Source: JAVBLD01 sp031553705
GTDB taxonomy: Bacteria > Bacteroidota > Bacteroidia > Bacteroidales > Marinifilaceae
Assembly (NCBI GenBank): GCA_031553705.1
Contig: JAVBLD010000044.1
Location: 1 to 39,321, forward strand
Length of the DNA: 39,321 bases
Direction of reading: 5' to 3'
Translations under genes and position numbers: made by a program
The notes under the pieces: generated by a model
Database searches by the model: none
Told to the model about the DNA's origin: nothing
The model's input: only the letters and a program-made list of their open reading frames with translations
Part shown: in pieces, positions 32,790 to 39,321 of the stretch
Layout: every line of letters begins with the position of its first letter
Numbering within the stretch: position 1 is the first letter of the stretch

Positions 32790-35525
32790 ATGAGTACGAA
32801 GTACGTTTACACATTTGGTGACGGAAAAGCAGAAGGTAAGGCAGACATGAAAAATTTGCTGGGTGGTAAAGGCGCTAACCTGGCTGAGATGAACCTTATC
32901 GGGGTTCCGGTACCTGCGGGGTTTACCATTACAACTGAAGTTTGTACGCTTTACAACCAGGAAGGCAGAAATGCAGTGGTAAAAATGATTGAAGCAGAAG
33001 TAAAAGCCGGTATTGCGGCTACCGAAAAGCTGATGAATGCTAAATTCGGTGTGGAAGACAGCAAGGTGTTTCCCCTTTTGGTTTCTGTACGCTCAGGAGC
33101 AAGAGTATCAATGCCGGGAATGATGGACACCGTTCTGAACCTTGGTATGAACGACAATGCCGTGAAGATTTTGGCTGAGAAATCAGGTAACCCCAGATTT
33201 GCCTGGGATTCCTACCGCCGGTTTGTACAGATGTATGGCGGAGTGGTAATGGGAGTAGCTGCCGGAAAAGGAGAGCACGACCCGTTCGAACTTGAAATCG
33301 ACAAATTAAAAGCTGAAAAGAAAATTACAAACGACACCGATTTTACAGCAGATGACCTTAAGGTACTGGTAGAACGGTTTAAAACTGTCGTGAAAGATAA
33401 AACCGGAAAAGAGTTCCCTTCTAATCCTTGGGAACAATTATGGGGGGCTGTTTGCGCTGTTTTCGATTCATGGATGACCGAAAGAGCCGTTCTTTACCGT
33501 CAGTTAAACCAGATCCCCGAAGAGTGGGGTACCGCTGTAAACGTACAGGCAATGGTTTACGGTAATATGGGGAACAACTCGGCTACCGGTGTTGCATTCA
33601 CACGTGACGCCTCAACCGGAGAAGACATTTTCAACGGCGAGTACCTGATCAATGCACAGGGAGAGGATGTTGTAGCAGGTATCCGCACACCGCAGGAGAT
33701 CACCATCGAAGGTTCCAAACGCTGGGCCAAATCACAAAATATATCGGAGGCCGACCGGGCATCCAAATACCCTTCTCTGGAAGAGTCTATGCCGAAAGCC
33801 TATGCCGATCTGAACGCCACACAGCAAAAACTGGAAGACTATTTCCATGACATGCAAGACCTTGAATTTACGATCCAGAATGGTAAATTGTGGATGTTGC
33901 AGACCCGAAACGGAAAACGTACCGGTACCGCTATGGTGAAGATGGCTGTAGATATGCTTGCACAAGGCATGATCGATGAAAAGAAAGCGCTTCTGCGGTT
34001 GGAGGCAGCCAAATTGGATGAACTGCTTCATCCGGTATTCGACAAAGAAGCACTGGCAAAAGCCAATGTACTGACCAAAGGTCTCCCGGCGTCTCCGGGT
34101 GCTGCTTGCGGAAGAGTAGTATTCTTCGCCGACGAAGCCGAAGAGTGGAAAGAAAGAGGTGAAAAAGTAATCCTTGTACGTCTCGAAACATCTCCGGAAG
34201 ATCTGCGCGGAATGCATGTATCGGAAGGTATCCTGACCGCACGCGGAGGAATGACCTCTCACGCCGCCGTAGTTGCCCGCGGAATGGGTAAATGTTGTGT
34301 TTCGGGAGCGGGAGACGTTAATGTAGATTATCATAAAAGGATGTTCTCTGTAAAAGGCACCGAGATCAAAGAAGGCGATTGGATCTCTTTGAACGGTTCC
34401 ACCGGAGAAGTATATGTTGGTAGGGTGGCTACCGCCGCTGCGTCCCTGAATAATGATTTCAAAACCATTATGGAGCTGGCTGAAAAACATACCCGTATGT
34501 ATGTAAGGACAAATGCCGACACACCGCATGATGCGCAGGTTGCCCGCAACTTCGGAGCACAGGGGGTTGGCCTTTGCCGTACAGAGCACATGTTCTTTGA
34601 AGGAAACCGGATCGAAGTGATGCGTGAAATGATCCTGGCCGACAACGAAATAGGACGTCGTGAAGCGCTGGCAAAACTGTTGCCGATGCAAAGGGGCGAT
34701 TTTGAAGGAATTCTTGAAGCAATGGACGGCTTTGGAGTAACTATCCGTCTGCTGGATCCGCCTTTGCACGAATTTACACCGAACGAGCATGCCGCACAAG
34801 CCGAAATGGCAAATAAACTGGGCATTACCGTTGCTGAAGTAAAACAAAAGGTAGATGCACTGCATGAATTTAACCCGATGCTGGGACATCGCGGCTGTCG
34901 TTTGGGAATCACCTACCCTGAAATTACCGAAATGCAGGCGCGTGCAATTATCGAAGCCGCCTGTAACCTGAAATTAAAAGGATTGAACCCGAAACCGGAA
35001 ATTATGGTTCCATTGGTAGGCGATGTGAAAGAGCTGAAAATGCAGGCTTCAATCATCCACGAAGTAGCTAAAACGGTATTTGCCGAGAAAGGTATAAAAG
35101 TAGATTATATGGTTGGTACAATGATCGAAATTCCGCGCGCTGCACTGACTGCTGATACAATTGCAGAAGTAGCCGAGTTCTTCTCATTCGGGACCAATGA
35201 TCTGACCCAGATGACTTTCGGTTATTCCCGTGACGACGCCGGTAAATTCTTGCCGGAATACATCAAAAAAGGCATCCTGAAAACCGATCCGTTCGCCGTA
35301 TTGGATCAGACAGGAGTTGGCCAGTTGGTGGAAATGGGAACAAAGAAAGGCCGTTCAGTGAATGCAAAACTGAAAGTCGGAATCTGCGGCGAGCATGGAG
35401 GCGAGCCGTCATCTGTGATCTTCTGCGATAAGGTTGGTATGGACTATGTATCCTGTTCTCCGTTCCGCGTGCCGATCGCAAGAGTAGCAGCCGCACAGGC
35501 AGCTTTACAGCATGCAAAAAAATAA
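32790..35525 (+). CDS. ppdK: Pyruvate, phosphate dikinase
   Basis: This 911-residue cytosolic enzyme interconverts pyruvate, ATP and phosphate with PEP, AMP and PPi, giving reversible, PPi-linked glycolysis. The N-terminal ATP-grasp domain starts with GDGKAEGKADMKNLLGGKGANLAEM and contains VSVRSGARVSMPGMMDTVLNLGMND. The swivelling phosphohistidine domain has GGMTSHAAVVARGMGKCCVSG, with catalytic His491. The C-terminal PEP/pyruvate TIM barrel ends with FGTNDLTQMTFGYSRDD and catalytic Cys866 in GICGEHGGEPSS. The length is slightly above the 875-880 of clostridial enzymes. It is monocistronic, with a long leader and a very strong terminator, suggesting high expression. Confidence 0.98.
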   Translation: MSTKYVYTFGDGKAEGKADMKNLLGGKGANLAEMNLIGVPVPAGFTITTEVCTLYNQEGRNAVVKMIEAEVKAGIAATEKLMNAKFGVEDSKVFPLLVSVRSGARVSMPGMMDTVLNLGMNDNAVKILAEKSGNPRFAWDSYRRFVQMYGGVVMGVAAGKGEHDPFELEIDKLKAEKKITNDTDFTADDLKVLVERFKTVVKDKTGKEFPSNPWEQLWGAVCAVFDSWMTERAVLYRQLNQIPEEWGTAVNVQAMVYGNMGNNSATGVAFTRDASTGEDIFNGEYLINAQGEDVVAGIRTPQEITIEGSKRWAKSQNISEADRASKYPSLEESMPKAYADLNATQQKLEDYFHDMQDLEFTIQNGKLWMLQTRNGKRTGTAMVKMAVDMLAQGMIDEKKALLRLEAAKLDELLHPVFDKEALAKANVLTKGLPASPGAACGRVVFFADEAEEWKERGEKVILVRLETSPEDLRGMHVSEGILTARGGMTSHAAVVARGMGKCCVSGAGDVNVDYHKRMFSVKGTEIKEGDWISLNGSTGEVYVGRVATAAASLNNDFKTIMELAEKHTRMYVRTNADTPHDAQVARNFGAQGVGLCRTEHMFFEGNRIEVMREMILADNEIGRREALAKLLPMQRGDFEGILEAMDGFGVTIRLLDPPLHEFTPNEHAAQAEMANKLGITVAEVKQKVDALHEFNPMLGHRGCRLGITYPEITEMQARAIIEAACNLKLKGLNPKPEIMVPLVGDVKELKMQASIIHEVAKTVFAEKGIKVDYMVGTMIEIPRAALTADTIAEVAEFFSFGTNDLTQMTFGYSRDDAGKFLPEYIKKGILKTDPFAVLDQTGVGQLVEMGTKKGRSVNAKLKVGICGEHGGEPSSVIFCDKVGMDYVSCSPFRVPIARVAAAQAALQHAKK

Positions 35526-35540
35526 AATAACGTTTATACA

Positions 35541-35570
35541 AAAAAAGCCGGTGTAACACCGGCTTTTTTT
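35541..35570 (+). terminator. Strong intrinsic terminator of ppdK
   Basis: AGCCGGTGT (35546-35554) and ACACCGGCT (35556-35564) are perfectly complementary, with an A run before and a T run after, 15 bases past the stop. Confidence 0.95.
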
Positions 35571-35640
35571 ATGGACAATATTATACCTTTATAGGCATGT
35601 TTCATAAAATAAGTAATTTTCAACTTTCAACTATTTACTT

Positions 35641-37650
35641 ATGACAAACGACAGATCATACAGACCACTCCACACGGACGAGATCACACAATTGGAACGT
35701 CAGCAATGCACTGCCGTCAACTGGCAACAGGTAAAAGTAACCGGACATTTTAAAGCCGAATATATCCGGCACACTCATTTCTCTGGCAACATCCGGCTGG
35801 GATCGTTTTCCAAAATATTCTCGCTGGCGGGAGGAATGGAGAAACATTCCGGTATCTCGAATGCTATCCTGCATAACTGTACGATTGGAAATAACGTACT
35901 GATCGAAAACATATCCGGCCAGATTGCAAACTATAACATAGGTGAATGTTGTCTGATACAGAATGTAAATCTGATGATCGTTGAAGGCCGGAGTTCTTTC
36001 GGAAATGGCGTGCAGGTAGCAGTACTGAATGAAAGCGGCGGACGGGAAGTGCCTATATTCAATGAACTGTCGGCCCATCTGGCCTACATCATTGCGTTGT
36101 ACCGCCACCATCCTGTACTGATGGAGAAACTAAAAAAGATGATCGAAGAGTATACCGAGTCTGTTTCCTCCGAAAGAGGCACGGTCGGAAATGAAGTAAG
36201 CATTACCAATGCCGGCAGCATCCAGAATGTATGCATCGGCGACCACGCTGTCATCTCCGGCGCCCTGAGAATGCAAAACGGCTCAATCAACAGTAACGCG
36301 GATGCTCCGGTGCACATCGGTTACGGCGTTACAATGGAAGACTTTATCGTCTCCTCCGGATCGATCATCAACGACGGCGCCCGGTTAGTGCAATGCTTTA
36401 TCGGGCAGGCCTGCCGGTTCTGCTCACTATTTTCGGCGCACAATTCACTATTTTTCAGCAACTGCCAGGGGGAGAACGGAGAGGCCTGCGCCGTATTCGC
36501 CGGCCCATATACCGTAACAATGCATAAATCGAGTCTGCTGATCGCCGGGATGTTCTCATTCCTGAATGCCGGTAGCGGCTCGAACCAAAGCAACCACCTC
36601 TATAAATTGGGACCGATCCACCAGGGCATCATCGAGCGCGGCTCTAAAACCACCAGCGACTCCTATATCCTATGGCCTGCAAAGATCGGAGCATTCTCCC
36701 TGATCATGGGACGCCATGTCAACCATCCCGATACATCGGAACTTCCTTTCTCTTACCTGATCGAGGAAGACAATTCGACCCAGCTTGTTCCGGGTGTAAA
36801 CCTGAGAAGTGTCGGTACCATCCGGGATGCTCAAAAATGGCCGAAGCGCGATAAACGCACCGATCCGAACCTGCTCGACTGCATCAATTTCAACCTGTTG
36901 AGCCCATATACCATCCGCCAGATGCTACAAGGAATCAACATCCTGCGCAACCTGCAACAAACCTCCGGGAGAGATACCAAAGAGTACACCTACCAACAGG
37001 CCTATATCAGAAACGATTCCTTAAAGAAAGGTATTAAATACTACTCTATGGCCATCCAAAAATTCCTCGGCAATTCCCTGATCAAGCGTCTGGAAGATAA
37101 AAAATTCGAACAGGAGTCCGACATCCGGAAATGTCTGCAACCCGATATGACACAAGGTAGCGGTGAATGGATCGACCTGTCCGGCCTGATCGCCCCATGC
37201 CGGGAAGTCATGGAGCTGATCCGGCGGATCGAATCGGGAGAGATCAGCTCCCTGGCACAGATACGCGGTACATTCAGATCGCTCCATGCCCAATACTACC
37301 AACTGGAATGGACGTGGGCCTGGGAAGTGATCCAACAATGGTACGACGTATGCATTGACACCATCACCGCCAAAGAGATCGTCCGGATCGTAAACGATTG
37401 GAAAGACGCAGTGATCACTCTGGATAATATGTTCTATGAAGACGCCCGCAAAGAGTTTTCGCTGATCGCACAGGTCGAGATAACCCCCTGTACATCCGAA
37501 GAATATATCAGAAACGGAGCCGAGCAAGCGCAAATCGATTTTGAAAACAATCCGTTTGTACAGGCCGTAAAACAACACATTGAGATCAAACGGGCATTAG
37601 GCGACGAACTGATCGGCCGGATCTCCCATCTGGTGAACGATAAAAGCTGA
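35641..37650 (+). CDS. DUF4954 family protein (beta-helix, hexapeptide-like)
   Basis: This 669-residue Bacteroidota-typical protein starts YRPLHTDEITQLERQQCTAVNWQQVKV. The middle (about 50-340) reads like a left-handed beta-helix of irregular hexapeptide turns (GNIRLGSF, LHNCTIGNNVLIENISG, YNIGECCLIQNVNL, NVCIGDHAVISGALRMQNGSIN), the fold of sugar-nucleotide acyltransferases and pyrophosphorylase tails. The C-terminal 250 residues are helical. No nucleotidyltransferase domain is present. A sugar-nucleotide role is a guess; the family has no assigned reaction. It lies between the ppdK terminator and meaB, with no clear promoter found. Confidence 0.85.
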   Translation: MTNDRSYRPLHTDEITQLERQQCTAVNWQQVKVTGHFKAEYIRHTHFSGNIRLGSFSKIFSLAGGMEKHSGISNAILHNCTIGNNVLIENISGQIANYNIGECCLIQNVNLMIVEGRSSFGNGVQVAVLNESGGREVPIFNELSAHLAYIIALYRHHPVLMEKLKKMIEEYTESVSSERGTVGNEVSITNAGSIQNVCIGDHAVISGALRMQNGSINSNADAPVHIGYGVTMEDFIVSSGSIINDGARLVQCFIGQACRFCSLFSAHNSLFFSNCQGENGEACAVFAGPYTVTMHKSSLLIAGMFSFLNAGSGSNQSNHLYKLGPIHQGIIERGSKTTSDSYILWPAKIGAFSLIMGRHVNHPDTSELPFSYLIEEDNSTQLVPGVNLRSVGTIRDAQKWPKRDKRTDPNLLDCINFNLLSPYTIRQMLQGINILRNLQQTSGRDTKEYTYQQAYIRNDSLKKGIKYYSMAIQKFLGNSLIKRLEDKKFEQESDIRKCLQPDMTQGSGEWIDLSGLIAPCREVMELIRRIESGEISSLAQIRGTFRSLHAQYYQLEWTWAWEVIQQWYDVCIDTITAKEIVRIVNDWKDAVITLDNMFYEDARKEFSLIAQVEITPCTSEEYIRNGAEQAQIDFENNPFVQAVKQHIEIKRALGDELIGRISHLVNDKS

Positions 37651-37692
37651 CTTCACCGGTAAATTTTTATTATAAGCAAAACGAATATTTTA

Positions 37693-37700
37693 TACTTTTG
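37693..37700 (+). promoter_or_regulatory. Promoter -7 element of meaB
   Basis: TACTTTTG matches TAnnTTTG perfectly, 16 bases before the ATG. A T-rich stretch sits near the -33 position with a slightly long spacer. Confidence 0.55.
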
Positions 37701-37716
37701 TGAAAATTAAAATAAC

Positions 37717-38823
37717 ATGACTAAAGGGATCGATCATCCGGAAAACGCACTGGAATATGAGGGTTTAAAAGTGAATAAAGGCATAAGCCAGCCGGACCCG
37801 ATGAATCCGAACCTGGCGGAAAGACTGAAACACATCAAGAAAAGAGAACTGACTGTCAATGATTATGTCGAAGGCATACTCAGGGGAAATATCAATATTC
37901 TGAGCCAGGCGATTACCCTGGTGGAAAGTTCCAAACCGGAACACCAAACTATTGCCCAGCAGGTCATCAATAATTGTCTCCCCTCCTCCGGCAAATCGGT
38001 CCGGATCGGTATCACCGGCGTACCAGGAGCCGGAAAAAGCACCTTTATCGAAAGCTTCGGAAAATACCTCACCGCCCAGGGGCATAAGATCGCCGTACTG
38101 GCGATCGACCCAAGCAGCGAACGCTCAAAAGGAAGCATCCTTGGCGATAAAACGCGGATGGAACAGCTGGCATGCGACCCGAAGGCCTACATCCGCCCTA
38201 CTCCCTCAGCCGGTTCTTTAGGCGGCGTAGCCCGTAAAACCCGCGAAGCGATGGTCCTGTGCGAAACGGCCGGATTTGACATCATCCTGATCGAAACCGT
38301 CGGGGTCGGCCAAAGTGAAACCGCCGTACATTCGATGGTCGATTTCTTCCTGCTGATCCAGATCGCCGGCGCCGGCGACGAACTCCAGGGTATCAAACGG
38401 GGTATCATGGAGATGGCCGACGGCATCATCATCAACAAAGCTGACGGGAACAACATCACTCGTGCCGAACTGGCCAAAACACAAATGCAAACCGCCCTCC
38501 ACTTCTTTCCCCCACACGAATCCGGCGTCACTCCCCGGGTACTCGCCTGCTCCGCACACGAAAAAACCGGCCTCAAAGAGATATGGGAAAACATCCTGAC
38601 CTACTGTAGCGTCACACAGCAAAACCACTACTTCGACCGCCGCAGAAACGAACAATCCAAATACTGGATGTACGAAACCATCAACGAACAACTACGCGAC
38701 CGCTTCTACCAAAGCCAAAAAGAACACCTGAAAATTGCCGAGAAAAAAGTAATGCACAACCAACTCAGCTCATTCGCCGCTGCCTTCGAATTGTTGGAGA
38801 ACTATTTCAAAAAAGAGCAGTAA
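37717..38823 (+). CDS. meaB: Methylmalonyl-CoA mutase-associated GTPase MeaB
   Basis: This 368-residue G3E-family GTPase chaperone gates adenosylcobalamin delivery to methylmalonyl-CoA mutase and protects it, supporting the succinate-to-propionate route of Bacteroidales. Motifs are P-loop GVPGAGKS (101-108), DPSSERSKGSILGDKTRM (131-148), switch region ETVGVGQSE (193-201) and NKAD (240-243). It was formerly annotated argK. It is longer at the N-terminus than many homologues by about 30 residues; the ATG at 37717 is supported by the -7 box directly upstream. The mutase genes themselves are not in the window. Confidence 0.95.
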   Translation: MTKGIDHPENALEYEGLKVNKGISQPDPMNPNLAERLKHIKKRELTVNDYVEGILRGNINILSQAITLVESSKPEHQTIAQQVINNCLPSSGKSVRIGITGVPGAGKSTFIESFGKYLTAQGHKIAVLAIDPSSERSKGSILGDKTRMEQLACDPKAYIRPTPSAGSLGGVARKTREAMVLCETAGFDIILIETVGVGQSETAVHSMVDFFLLIQIAGAGDELQGIKRGIMEMADGIIINKADGNNITRAELAKTQMQTALHFFPPHESGVTPRVLACSAHEKTGLKEIWENILTYCSVTQQNHYFDRRRNEQSKYWMYETINEQLRDRFYQSQKEHLKIAEKKVMHNQLSSFAAAFELLENYFKKEQ

Positions 38824-39183
38824 CCATAAACGTTTTGGCATGCAAATAGTGTTAAATCAGACGTAAACTTACATTATAGCCAAAAACGGGAACTTATCGA
38901 CATTAAATATTATTATTGAACTAAAATAGTCTGATAGTTTTAACTATAAATTGATACGGATTATTTTTTATTATACACTCTGCTAAAATCAATTAATGTT
39001 ACAAATACATTCAACAATCTATATTTAAACAGATTATTTCTATTAGATTATAGTTAAAATAGTTGATATTTTAAATAAATTACATATATTTGCTGATGTT
39101 TTATAATATTTTGTAATACATATGTTTTATTCTAAAATATGATAAAAAATAAAATCATTAAGGTTTTATACGTCGATGAGAAT
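38824..39183. other. AT-rich gene-free spacer before the insertion sequence
   Basis: This stretch is very AT-rich with no open frame of note. A 12-base inverted pair (GTTTTAACTATA at 38937-38948 and TATAGTTAAAAT at 39049-39060, one mismatch) is the only structure seen, and it may be chance in such composition. Confidence 0.5.
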
Positions 39184-39321
39184 TGGAATTCCTAACTAAA
39201 TCCGCACAAATAGTTAAGCACTTTTTGCATTTAGTTTCCAGAATTCATCTATTGTCATATTATTCAGAGCTTTGTGGCGTCTGATTTTATTATACCAGAT
39301 TTCTATGTACTCGAAGATCTC
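39184..39321 (-). mobile_element. IS3-family insertion sequence, right end (continues beyond the window)
   Basis: The element probably ends at the TGGAATTCCTAACTAAATCC stretch (39184-39203), read as its terminal repeat because it begins TG and lies about 30 bases after the transposase stop. The other end and the target duplication are outside the window. Confidence 0.65.
39214..39321 (-). CDS. IS3-family transposase (OrfB, integrase core), C-terminal 35 residues
   Basis: Reading the minus strand from the window edge gives EIFEYIEIWYNKIRRHKALN, then NMTIDEFWKL and NAKSA before the stop TAA (39216-39214). The pattern EYIE.WYN..R.H.ALN is the highly conserved end of the DDE integrase core in IS3-family OrfB. 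The catalytic DDE residues lie outside the window, so intactness cannot be judged. Confidence 0.88.
   Translation of the reverse strand, partial: EIFEYIEIWYNKIRRHKALNNMTIDEFWKLNAKSA

Noticed and set aside
33732..34889. A 385-codon open frame antisense to ppdK
   Set aside because: It lies wholly inside a certain ppdK gene on the other strand. Its composition is what the codon bias of ppdK would produce, and it shows no domain.
38937..39060. Inverted pair of 12 bases in the AT-rich spacer as a possible element
   Set aside because: With such an AT-rich composition, a match of 11 in 12 over 120 bases is expected by chance.

Overview
The window is a chromosomal segment from a member of the Bacteroidota, most likely order Bacteroidales (Parabacteroides/Tannerellaceae-like; the genus is a guess). 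The evidence is the set of Bacteroidota-typical families (DUF4293, DUF3822, DUF4954, FecR-type anti-sigma with a DUF4974-like tail, SpmA-SpmB fusion, calycin-like lipoprotein). In addition, many start regions carry the Bacteroides-type promoter (-33 TTTG, 19-21 nt spacer, -7 TAnnTTTG) and lack clear Shine-Dalgarno sequences. No tRNA, rRNA or CRISPR array was found.

Region 1 (1-3250) is the accessory part. It holds the 3' end of an RHS/YD-repeat polymorphic toxin gene, broken by two single-base losses. Its last codons overlap by 4 bp (ATGA) a small secreted or lipoprotein gene that is the obvious candidate immunity gene. After a terminator comes a decayed insertion-sequence scar with IS3-like ends and possibly an IS110-like start.

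Region 2 (3250-11340) holds three units. The first is a nucleoside phosphorylase-DUF4293 operon with a textbook promoter, followed by a secreted C69 dipeptidase. The second is an ECF sigma/FecR anti-sigma pair. The third is a large outer-membrane beta-barrel protein convergent with that pair, which together look like a cell-surface signalling module.

Region 3 (11340-19600) is mostly housekeeping: rplS with its own promoter and a structured leader, a secreted TlpA-like thioredoxin protein, a phosphohexomutase, a RecD/Dda-like helicase on the minus strand, and then a pilin-like membrane protein, DUF3822 and rsmD.

Region 4 (19600-32310) is entirely on the minus strand. In left-to-right order it holds a membrane-anchored MutS-like ATPase, a secreted endonuclease/exonuclease/phosphatase-fold lipoprotein, a probably surface-exposed calycin-like lipoprotein, mnmA, an SpmA/B-like transporter, folD, ffh, an ACT-like protein, a GH20 hexosaminidase, a ProX-type prolyl-tRNA editing protein and a TIGR01212 radical SAM protein.

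Region 5 (32310-39321) holds ppdK with a strong terminator, a DUF4954 protein, meaB, an AT-rich spacer, and the 3' end of an IS3-family transposase running off the window.

The least explained features are the broken RHS toxin with its retained partner, the dispersed intergenic word repeats (one supplies the last codons of the helicase gene, one holds the folD stop, and one forms a 34/35 inverted pair around the radical SAM gene), and the structured leader of rplS.
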